Positions 1 through 5,159 of a DNA stretch of 5,159 bases are shown here, in pieces. The position numbers and the translations under genes were made by a program. Source of the DNA: an uncultured Thermomonas sp. (GTDB lineage Bacteria > Pseudomonadota > Gammaproteobacteria > Xanthomonadales > Xanthomonadaceae); the NCBI GenBank assembly GCA_946480065.1, contig CAMLJA010000164.1, positions 1 through 5,159 on the forward strand, read 5' to 3'. The notes below the pieces were generated by a model. The model did not search any database and was not told the DNA's origin. It saw only the letters and a program-made list of their open reading frames with translations. How positions within the stretch are numbered: the stretch's first letter is position 1; each line of letters starts with the position of its first letter.

Positions 1-276
1 CCGGGCATGCTGGCCACCGGCGCCGGGGTGGCGCTGGCCAGCCACCTGGTGAAGTCGGGCTCGCGCGCGCTGCTGAACACCTCGCCCGAGCCGGTGAGCA
101 ACTGGACCGCCTCGGTGACCGAGGACGCGGTGGTGGTCGGCGGCCTGGCGCTGGCGTTCACCCACCCGTGGCTGGCGCTGGCGCTGGTGGTGGCCGCCAG
201 CCTGCTGTTCGCCGGGCTGGTGTGGTGGCTGTGGCGGCGGCTGTTCCGGCGCCCGGCGCGCGCGCAGACGGGCTGA
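1..276 (+). CDS. DUF4126-family membrane protein, C-terminal part (5' truncated by window edge)
   Basis: The frame is open from the first base, so the true start lies upstream; 91 residues are visible before the TGA at 274-276. The fragment carries the segment SRALLNTSPEPVSNW (visible residues 21-35), which I recognise as typical of DUF4126 proteins, small integral membrane proteins of unknown function. It is followed by a strongly hydrophobic C-terminus (about residues 43-78, rich in Ala, Leu, Val and Trp) that would form one long or two short membrane segments, then a basic tail with an RRLFRR motif. The positive tail suggests a cytoplasmic C-terminus. No catalytic motif is visible. It is separated from the downstream signalling genes by 93 bp that include a terminator-like hairpin, so I do not assume a shared operon. 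The family call is from memory of the motif; the function is unknown. Confidence 0.75.
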   Translation, partial: PGMLATGAGVALASHLVKSGSRALLNTSPEPVSNWTASVTEDAVVVGGLALAFTHPWLALALVVAASLLFAGLVWWLWRRLFRRPARAQTG

Positions 277-293
277 GCGGGCCCCGGCGATGG

Positions 294-312
294 CCGCGAG
301 GGCGCGGGTTTT
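294..312 (+). terminator. Possible weak intrinsic terminator after the DUF4126 gene
   Basis: A 5-bp all-GC stem (CCGCG at 294-298, CGCGG at 303-307) with an AGGG loop is followed by G and then TTTT (309-312), beginning 18 bp after the stop codon. The stem and U-tract are both short, so termination would be weak. It is the only T-run in the gap. Chance occurrence is quite possible in DNA this GC-rich. Confidence 0.35.
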
Positions 313-313
313 G

Positions 314-326
314 CGTCAAACTGACG
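314..326. promoter_or_regulatory. Perfect 13-bp palindrome, candidate operator
   Basis: CGTCA (314-318) and TGACG (322-326) form a perfect inverted repeat around the spacer AAC. It sits in the least GC-rich stretch of the gap, about 45 bp before the response-regulator start, which is a plausible place for a regulator site near a promoter. I could not find a convincing -35/-10 pair around it, and it matches no site I can name with confidence (it is not a CRP/Clp-type TGTGA-N6-TCACA). It could be chance. Confidence 0.2.
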
Positions 327-329
327 GGA

Positions 330-352
330 CGGGCGCCACCCCCCGGCGCCCG
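330..352 (+). promoter_or_regulatory. GC-rich hairpin in the 5' leader of the response-regulator gene
   Basis: An 8-bp all-GC stem (CGGGCGCC at 330-337, GGCGCCCG at 345-352) encloses a 7-nt loop of A and six C. There is no T-run behind it, so it is not an intrinsic terminator. It ends two bases before the purine-rich AGGGG (354-358), the only ribosome-binding-like sequence ahead of the ATG at 370, so it could influence ribosome access or mRNA stability. Its role is inferred. Confidence 0.35.
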
Positions 353-369
353 CAGGGGATGACGAACAC

Positions 370-2388
370 ATGACGTTTTCAGCGGCCGATCCCGGCGCCC
401 TGGACCTCCTGCAGCGGCTGCGCCAGCGGCTGGTGGAGACCGAGAACCAGCTGCGCGGGCTGCGCACGGCGGGGTGGCGGCCGGACAGCCTGCGCGGGAT
501 GAACGAGGAGATCGGCCGCCTGCACGCCGCGGCCGCGCGCGTGGCCCCCGACGTGGCCGACGCCATCGCCCCGCTGCTGCAGTCGCTGCACCAGGCGCTG
601 GCCTCGCCCAGCCTGCCCGGCGCCGCCCAGACCGACCGCCTGCTGGAGCAGGCCGGCGCCGCGCTGGAGGCGCTGCCGATGCCGCGCGAGGCGCCGTCCG
701 CCGGTGGCGGCAACCCGGCCGCCACCAGCGAGCCGGCGGATCCGTTCCGGATCCTGGTGGTGGAGGACGACCGCAGCCAGGCGCTGTTCGCCGAGGCCAT
801 CCTGCGTGGCGCCGGCATGCTGCCCGAGGTGGTGGCCGACCCCTCGCTGATGATGGCGGCGATGGAGCGCTTCGAACCCGACCTGGTGCTGATGGACCTG
901 CACATGCCCGGGACGAGCGGCACCGCGCTGACCCTGCGCATCCGCGAGCACGACCGGTTCGCGCACGTGCCGGTGGTGTTCCTGACCGGCGACCAGGACC
1001 CCGACCGCCAGCTGGAAGTGCTGGAACACGGCGCCGACGACTACATCCTGAAGCCGGTGCGGCCGCGCCACCTGATCGCGGCGGTGCAGAGCCGGGTGCG
1101 CCGGGCGCGCGCGGCGCGCAGCCGGTTCGTCGCCGCGGCCGAGCCCGAGCGCCATCCGGTCACCGGCCTCTACACCCGCCCGGTGCTGACCCAGAAGCTG
1201 GCGGCGCTGCTGCCGGCGGCGGCGGGAGGGGTGCTGCTGGTGGAGATCGGCAACGCCGCGGCGCTGCGCAACCGCTTCGGCTACGCCGGCTTCGAGGCGC
1301 TGATGAACGACGTCGGCCGCCACCTGGGCACGCTGGCGCAGGCCCACGCGGCGGCGCGGCTGAGCGACAACGCCTTCCTGGTGCTGGCGCAGGACCTGGA
1401 CGCCGACGGCCTGGACGCGCTGGCGCGCCAGCTGCGCGACGGCATCGGCTACCACGACTTCCGGGTGGAGGCGGACAGCCTGCGGCTGCGCGCCACGGTG
1501 GGGATCGCCGCCCTGGTCCACGGCTATCCCGGCGTGGGCGCGCTGGTGGCCGCCGCCGAGGAGGCTGCGCGCGACGCCCGCGGCGAGGCGATCGGGATCG
1601 CCGCCTACCAGCCGCCGGCGGCGGCCCAGGCCGGCGGCATGCTGGACAAGCTGCGCGACGCGGTCGCCGGCGAGGGCCTGCAGCTGGCGTTCCAGCCGGT
1701 GGTGGCGGTGGCCGGCGGCGACCAGGCGCAGTTCCAAGTGCTGCTGCGCATGCGCGGCGCCGACGGCCAGGAACACGCCGCCGGGGAGTTCATCCAGGTG
1801 GCCGACAGCGCCGGCCTGTTGCCCCGGCTCGACCGCTGGACCCTGGAGCAGGCGCTGGCGCTGCTGCAGCGCCGCCGCGCCGAGAGCCGCCCGGTGCGGC
1901 TGTTCGTGTCGCAGGGCCCGCGCACGCTGGCGCAGGACGGCTACGGCGCCGGGCTGGCGCAGGCGCTGGAGGCGGGCAGCATCGACGGCACCTCGCTGGT
2001 GCTGGACCTGCGGCTGGAGGACGCCCTGGTGCACTCCATGCAGCTGCGCCAGGTGTGCGAGCAGCTGGTCCCGGCCGGGGTGCAGTTCTGCCTCAGCCAG
2101 TACCGCCACGGCACCGACGCCGACCTGCTGCTGGAGCAGCTGCCGCTGGGCTACCTGCGGCTGTCGGCGGACTTCGCCCAGCATCCGCTGCCGGCCGACC
2201 TGCGCGACGAGATGCGCGAGGTGATCGAGCGGGCGCACCGCCTAGGACTGCAGGTGATCGGCCAGGCGGTCGAGGATCCGCAGGCCGCGGCGGCCCTGTG
2301 GATGGGCGGCATCGATTTCATCCAGGGCAATCTGGTACAACGGGCCGAGCACGCCCTCGACTTCGACTTCCAGAACGCCACCCTGTGA
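370..2388 (+). CDS. Response regulator: helical N-terminus, receiver, degenerate GGDEF, degenerate EAL (FimX-like output)
   Basis: This is a 672-residue cytoplasmic protein; no signal peptide or membrane segment is seen. Residues 1-105 are helical, Ala/Leu-rich and unrecognised, followed by a Gly/Pro/Ala/Ser linker (about 106-125). The receiver (about 126-245) is intact: acidic pocket D133/D134, phospho-acceptor D176 (LMDLHMPG), T206 and K228 (LKP). The GGDEF-like domain (about 262-412) opens with HPVTGLY, but the signature is SDNAF (332-336) and the RxxD inhibitory site is absent, so cyclase activity is not expected. The EAL-like domain (about 430-665) keeps FQPVV (441-445), but EAL reads QVL (456-458), the DDFG metal loop reads SQYR (576-579) and the usual second-loop glutamate is Q632, so phosphodiesterase activity is not expected. 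Dead GGDEF and EAL domains recall FimX, a c-di-GMP-binding type IV pilus regulator, but FimX has a PAS domain that I do not see here. The ATG at 370 follows AGGGG with a long 11-nt gap; M44 is a less likely start. The stop overlaps the kinase start, suggesting one operon and a shared phosphorelay. Confidence 0.9.
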   Translation: MTFSAADPGALDLLQRLRQRLVETENQLRGLRTAGWRPDSLRGMNEEIGRLHAAAARVAPDVADAIAPLLQSLHQALASPSLPGAAQTDRLLEQAGAALEALPMPREAPSAGGGNPAATSEPADPFRILVVEDDRSQALFAEAILRGAGMLPEVVADPSLMMAAMERFEPDLVLMDLHMPGTSGTALTLRIREHDRFAHVPVVFLTGDQDPDRQLEVLEHGADDYILKPVRPRHLIAAVQSRVRRARAARSRFVAAAEPERHPVTGLYTRPVLTQKLAALLPAAAGGVLLVEIGNAAALRNRFGYAGFEALMNDVGRHLGTLAQAHAAARLSDNAFLVLAQDLDADGLDALARQLRDGIGYHDFRVEADSLRLRATVGIAALVHGYPGVGALVAAAEEAARDARGEAIGIAAYQPPAAAQAGGMLDKLRDAVAGEGLQLAFQPVVAVAGGDQAQFQVLLRMRGADGQEHAAGEFIQVADSAGLLPRLDRWTLEQALALLQRRRAESRPVRLFVSQGPRTLAQDGYGAGLAQALEAGSIDGTSLVLDLRLEDALVHSMQLRQVCEQLVPAGVQFCLSQYRHGTDADLLLEQLPLGYLRLSADFAQHPLPADLRDEMREVIERAHRLGLQVIGQAVEDPQAAAALWMGGIDFIQGNLVQRAEHALDFDFQNATL

Positions 2389-4655
2389 CGGACCACGAAA
2401 ACCGCGGCTTCACCCTGCTCACTGCCCGCTGGCTTGCGCTCGGCGCCGCCGCGGGCGCGGCCCTGCTCCTGCTGCTGGCGCGCTTCGGCGTGGGCGGCGA
2501 ATGGCAGGGGGCGGCGCTGGTGCTGGCCCTGCTGGCGCTCTTCGCCACCATCTGGGTGGTGATCGCGGTGGGCCAGCGCGAGCACGTGCTGCGCGAGCAC
2601 AGCGAACGCAGCCGCCGCGGCGCGGCCGAGCTGGACGCGCTGCAGCAGGAGATCAGCCGCCACACCAAGCTGGAGGAAGAGCTGACCCGGGCCAAGCAGG
2701 CGGCCGAATCGGCGGTGATGGCCAAGGGCGAGTTCCTGGCCACCATGAGCCACGAGATCCGCACCCCGCTGAACGGCATCGTGCCGATGCTGGACCTGTT
2801 GATGCATTCGCGCATGGCGGCGGACCAGCAGGAGCTGGTGAAGACCGCCTCGGCCTCGGCCCAGCAGCTGCTGCGGATCGTCGACGACATCCTGGACTAC
2901 TCCAAGCTGGAGGCAGACAAGCTCGACCTGGAAACCACGACCTTCAACCTGCGCGAGCTGATGGAGAGTGTGATCACCCTGATGGAGCGCCCGGCCGAGG
3001 CCAAGGGCCTGCGGCTCGCGCTGAACATCGAGCCCGGCGTGCGGCTGCCGGTGCGCGGCGACCCGGTGCGGCTGCGCCAGGTGCTGAGCAACCTGATCAG
3101 CAACGCGGTCAAGTTCACCGAGCGCGGCGGGGTCACCCTCAGCGTGCGCCGCCTGCGCGAGACCGCCGCGCAGCACCAGCTGCGGTTCGAGGTCAAGGAC
3201 ACCGGCATCGGCATCGAGCCGGACGCCCAGGAGCGGCTGTTCCAGGCCTTCAGCCAGGCCGACGCCTCCACCACCCGGATCTACGGTGGCACCGGGCTGG
3301 GGCTGGCGATCTGCCGCCGCATCGTGACCCTGATGGGCGGCCGGATCGGGGTGGAGTCCGAACCCGGGCGCGGCTCCAGCTTCTGGTTCGAGATCCCGCT
3401 GCTCAAGGTCCAGGGCGACATGCCCGCGCAGACCGCCGAGCTGCACGGCGGCCGCGTGCTGCTGATCACCACCGACCAGCGCCTGCGCATGCGCCTGACC
3501 ATGCTGCTGCCCAACTGGGGGCTGCGCGTGACCACGGTGGAGAACACCCACGACGCGCTGGAGCGCCTGCGCCAGGCCCACGGCCAGGGCGAACCGTGGA
3601 GCTATTCGGTGGTGCTGGCCGACCTGTCCAGCATCCGCGCCACCGCGCTGGCGCTGGCGCGCAACCTGGAGCGCAAGAACCAGTACGGCGAGGCCCGGTT
3701 GGTCTACCTGCGCGGCGACGACCCCACCGTGCAGGACCTGCCGCTGGCGGCCACGGTGATCCCACGCAACGCCCAGGACGCCGACCTGCGCTCGGTGCTG
3801 TCGGCCTCGGGCGTGTCCTGGGCCACCCACGGCCCCGACTCCAGCGCCCCGGCGCGCCACGCGCCCGCCGACCCCTCGCGCAAGGCGCGGATCCTGCTGG
3901 TCGAGGACAACCCGGTGAACCTGATGGTCGCGCAGCGGCTGCTGCAGGTGCTGGGCGCCGAGTGCGAAACCGCCGGCAACGGCCAGGTGGCGCTGGAGAA
4001 GATGGAGGCCGGCGGCTACGACGTGGTCCTGATGGACTGCCAGATGCCGGTGCTGGACGGCTATTCGGCCACCCGCCGCTGGCGCGAACTGGAGCAGGCC
4101 CGCCGGGCCGAGCACCGGCTACCGATCGTGGCGATGACCGCCAACGCGATGGCCGGCGACCGCCAGAAATGCCTGGACGCCGGGATGGACGACTACCTGG
4201 CCAAGCCGGTGACCCGGGGCGACCTGGAACGCTGCATCCAGCGCTGGCGCGGCGCCAGCCTGGCGGTGCCCGAAACCCTCCCGCCGCCGGAGCAGATCGC
4301 CGTGCGCAGCCCCCCCGTCCTGAACAATGCGGTGCTCGACGAACTGCGCGAGGTGCTGGGCGGCGAGGTCGACAAGATCATCGCCGTGTACCTGGAGGAT
4401 TCGCCGCGGCTGATCGCGCAGCTCGAGCGCGCCGCGGTCGGCAACGACCCGATCGCCCTGCGGGTGGCCGCGCACACGCTGAAGTCCTCCAGCGCGAACG
4501 TGGGCGCCACCACCCTGTCGGAGGCCGCGCGGCAGCTTGAGGAAGGCGCCCGCGACGGCACCCTGGCCAGCCCGGAGGCCCAGGTGGCGCGGATCGTCAG
4601 CGAGTTTGCGCAGGTCCGCAGCGCGCTGCAGGCGAAGCTGCCGATGGCGCCCTGA
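2385..4655 (+). CDS. Membrane hybrid histidine kinase (HisKA, HATPase_c, pseudo-receiver, receiver, Hpt)
   Basis: This is a 756-residue inner-membrane phosphorelay kinase of the BarA-like tripartite type. I chose the GTG at 2385 because its GTGA overlaps the preceding stop and keeps both membrane segments; no Shine-Dalgarno is evident, so translational coupling is likely. Two membrane helices (about 13-34 and 43-64) flank a loop of only about 8 residues, so there is no periplasmic sensor domain. A charged, probably coiled-coil stretch (about 66-112) leads to HisKA with H123 in MSHEIRTPLNG. HATPase_c shows the N box (N236, N240), DTGIGI (272-277) and GGTGLGL (301-307). A first receiver-like domain (about 355-475) is degenerate: D413 remains, but the acidic pocket is TTD, and the Thr/Ser and Lys positions read R443 and R461. 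The second receiver (about 501-620) is complete: E507/D508, D551, T585, K607. The C-terminal Hpt domain (about 645-750) has H697 in AHTLKSSS. Predicted relay: H123 to D551 to H697, then probably to D176 of the upstream regulator. The input signal is unknown, and I cannot assign a named orthologue. Confidence 0.93.
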   Translation: MTDHENRGFTLLTARWLALGAAAGAALLLLLARFGVGGEWQGAALVLALLALFATIWVVIAVGQREHVLREHSERSRRGAAELDALQQEISRHTKLEEELTRAKQAAESAVMAKGEFLATMSHEIRTPLNGIVPMLDLLMHSRMAADQQELVKTASASAQQLLRIVDDILDYSKLEADKLDLETTTFNLRELMESVITLMERPAEAKGLRLALNIEPGVRLPVRGDPVRLRQVLSNLISNAVKFTERGGVTLSVRRLRETAAQHQLRFEVKDTGIGIEPDAQERLFQAFSQADASTTRIYGGTGLGLAICRRIVTLMGGRIGVESEPGRGSSFWFEIPLLKVQGDMPAQTAELHGGRVLLITTDQRLRMRLTMLLPNWGLRVTTVENTHDALERLRQAHGQGEPWSYSVVLADLSSIRATALALARNLERKNQYGEARLVYLRGDDPTVQDLPLAATVIPRNAQDADLRSVLSASGVSWATHGPDSSAPARHAPADPSRKARILLVEDNPVNLMVAQRLLQVLGAECETAGNGQVALEKMEAGGYDVVLMDCQMPVLDGYSATRRWRELEQARRAEHRLPIVAMTANAMAGDRQKCLDAGMDDYLAKPVTRGDLERCIQRWRGASLAVPETLPPPEQIAVRSPPVLNNAVLDELREVLGGEVDKIIAVYLEDSPRLIAQLERAAVGNDPIALRVAAHTLKSSSANVGATTLSEAARQLEEGARDGTLASPEAQVARIVSEFAQVRSALQAKLPMAP

Positions 4656-4662
4656 GGGCGCC
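4646..4662. other. Hairpin with the kinase stop codon as its loop, between convergent genes
   Basis: GGCGCCC (4646-4652) and GGGCGCC (4656-4662) are perfect inverted repeats whose 3-nt loop is exactly the TGA stop of the kinase gene (4653-4655). The element fills most of the 10-bp gap before the end of queD on the other strand. Neither strand has a T-run after the stem, so it is not a standard intrinsic terminator. It could still slow polymerase or protect 3' ends in both directions. The structure is seen directly; the role is inferred. Confidence 0.4.
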
Positions 4663-4665
4663 GCT

Positions 4666-5022
4666 TCAGTCGCCGCGGTAGCGGCAGCCGGAGGTGCAGG
4701 TTTCGTGCACCACCACTTCCGACAGCAACGGCAGCGCCGGCTTCAGCCGCGCCCAGATCCACGCCGCCAGCCGCTCGCTGGTGGGGTTCTCCAGCCCGGC
4801 GATGTCGTTGAGGTAGTGGTGGTCCAGCTGCTCGTACAGCGGCCGGAACGCCGCCTTGATGTCGGCGAAGTCCATCACCCAGCCGGTGTCCGCGCCCGGC
4901 TGCCCGGACACGTGCAGCTCCACCCGGAACGAATGCCCGTGCAGGCGCGCGCACTTGTGCCCCGGCGGCACGTTCGGCAGCCGGTGCGCGGCTTCGATGG
5001 TGAAGACCTTGAAGATGTCCAT
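4666..5022 (-). CDS. queD: 6-carboxy-5,6,7,8-tetrahydropterin synthase QueD
   Basis: A 118-residue cytoplasmic enzyme of the PTPS/QueD fold. QueD converts 7,8-dihydroneopterin triphosphate to 6-carboxytetrahydropterin, the second step on the route from GTP to preQ0 and the queuosine of tRNAs with GUN anticodons. The protein is collinear with E. coli QueD as I remember it. Zinc ligands H13 (EAAHRL), H28 and H30 (LHGHSF) are present, as are catalytic C24 (GHKCARL), D67/H68 (LDHHYLND) and E107 in the C-terminal HETCTSGC segment; the NPTSE motif is at 79-83. I chose the ATG at 5020-5022 because the protein then begins at the conserved MDIFKVF, and AGGG lies 9 nt upstream. The in-frame ATG at 5047-5049 would add nine Pro/Gly-rich residues and lies next to the tRNA terminator, so it is less likely. 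The length matches the family. It is convergent with the kinase gene and lies 59 bp downstream of the tRNA gene. Confidence 0.96.
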   Translation of the reverse strand: MDIFKVFTIEAAHRLPNVPPGHKCARLHGHSFRVELHVSGQPGADTGWVMDFADIKAAFRPLYEQLDHHYLNDIAGLENPTSERLAAWIWARLKPALPLLSEVVVHETCTSGCRYRGD

Positions 5023-5051
5023 GCGGGGCGACCCTGGCGGCGGCGCCAACG

Positions 5052-5074
5052 AAAAACCCGCCGGGCGGCGGGTT
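5052..5074 (-). terminator. Rho-independent terminator of the tRNA-Met gene
   Basis: Read on the - strand, an 8-bp perfect stem (AACCCGCC, pairing 5074-5067 with 5062-5055) encloses a GCCC tetraloop (5066-5063), and TTTTT (5056-5052) covers and follows the base of the stem. It begins 7 bp after the CCA end of the tRNA, the usual position for a tRNA terminator. It also lies 29 bp ahead of the queD start, so it would limit read-through into queD. No comparable U-run is seen on the + strand. Confidence 0.85.
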
Positions 5075-5081
5075 GTCGGCG

Positions 5082-5158
5082 TGGTGGCTATGGGTGGACT
5101 CGAACCACCGACCCCAGCATTATGAGTGCTGTGCTCTAACCGGCTGAGCTACATAGCC
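5082..5158 (-). tRNA. tRNA-Met(CAU), elongator type
   Basis: A complete 77-nt cloverleaf on the - strand with an encoded CCA end (5084-5082). The acceptor stem is GGCTATG/CATAGCC, fully paired, with discriminator A at 5085. The D stem is GCTC/GAGC. The anticodon arm is CAGCA-CTCATAA-TGCTG with anticodon CAT at 5124-5122. The variable loop is 5 nt and the T arm is GGTGG-TTCGAGT-CCACC. The paired first base and the lack of three consecutive G:C pairs in the anticodon stem exclude the initiator tRNA. The sequence is very close to the E. coli elongator methionine tRNA and lacks the GGCCCC-type acceptor of the lysidine-modified tRNA-Ile2, which also has a CAU anticodon. Its promoter lies beyond the right edge of the window. 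Confidence 0.96.
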
Positions 5159-5159
5159 A

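Noticed and set aside
359..373. Tiny ORF of four codons (MTNT) whose stop overlaps the regulator ATG as ATGA, resembling a leader peptide.
   Set aside because: The only purine-rich sequence directly abuts its ATG, too close to serve as its ribosome-binding site, and an ORF this small is expected by chance.
379..2238. Long open frame of 619 codons on the - strand opposite the regulator gene.
   Set aside because: The His/Gln/Arg/Ala/Gly-rich translation without motifs is the usual antisense shadow of a GC-rich gene.
474..2384. The reading frame of the kinase stays open upstream across almost the whole regulator gene, giving an apparent 1393-residue protein.
   Set aside because: The extension is an Arg/Pro/Gly/Ala-rich translation with no domain, typical of an alternate frame in GC-rich coding DNA. 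The regulator frame has clear receiver, GGDEF-like and EAL-like motifs, and the kinase has a well-placed GTG start at 2385.
2151..4115. Long open frame on the - strand opposite the kinase gene.
   Set aside because: It has the same low-complexity composition, covers well-conserved kinase domains on the other strand, and has no recognisable domain.
2501..4540. Open frame of 679 codons on the + strand inside the kinase gene.
   Set aside because: It is a frame-shifted shadow of the kinase; the translation is Gly/Arg/Ala/Pro-rich and lacks motifs.
370..4655. The pair as the RpfC/RpfG or RavS/RavR systems of xanthomonads.
   Set aside because: RpfG has an HD-GYP output and RavR is described as an active EAL phosphodiesterase. 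The regulator here has neither HD-GYP nor an intact EAL motif, and no rpfF/rpfB neighbours are present.
5023..5049. Upstream in-frame ATG for queD that would add nine residues.
   Set aside because: The added Pro/Gly-rich residues do not belong to the QueD fold, and the start would lie three bases from the tRNA terminator T-run. The ATG at 5022 gives the normal family N-terminus.
5082..5158. The CAU tRNA as tRNA-Ile2 (lysidine-modified) or initiator tRNA-Met.
   Set aside because: The acceptor stem is GGCTATG rather than the GGCCCC-like stem of tRNA-Ile2, and it has a paired first base and no triple G:C anticodon stem as in the initiator.

Overview
The window is very GC-rich DNA with long open reading frames in several frames at once. 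It most resembles a gammaproteobacterial chromosome of the Xanthomonadaceae type (Lysobacter, Luteimonas, Xanthomonas and relatives). That placement is inferred from base composition, gene content and a gammaproteobacterial-type elongator tRNA-Met; it is not proven. I see no insertion sequence, phage gene, CRISPR array or rRNA.

Layout from left to right: (1) the 3' end of a small membrane protein gene of the DUF4126 type, + strand, cut by the window edge; (2) a 93-bp intergenic gap with a weak terminator-like hairpin, a short palindrome and a GC-rich hairpin just ahead of the next gene; (3) a 672-residue response regulator, + strand, made of an uncharacterised helical N-terminus, an intact receiver, a degenerate GGDEF domain and a degenerate EAL domain; (4) a 756-residue membrane hybrid histidine kinase, + strand, starting at a GTG that overlaps the regulator's stop codon as GTGA. 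It carries HisKA, HATPase_c, a pseudo-receiver, an orthodox receiver and an Hpt domain; (5) convergent to it, queD (6-carboxytetrahydropterin synthase) on the - strand, only 10 bp away; (6) a clear intrinsic terminator and an elongator tRNA-Met(CAU) gene, both on the - strand, at the right edge.

The main interest is the two-gene signalling cassette. All phosphorelay residues are present: kinase His123, receiver Asp551, Hpt His697, then Asp176 on the regulator. The output protein, however, has lost the signature residues for both making and hydrolysing cyclic di-GMP. The simplest reading is a phosphorelay that controls a non-enzymatic, FimX-like c-di-GMP-binding or scaffold protein. This is an inference from motifs and gene overlap. 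queD (queuosine/preQ0 synthesis) and the tRNA are housekeeping neighbours. The tRNA terminator leaves almost no room for a separate queD promoter.
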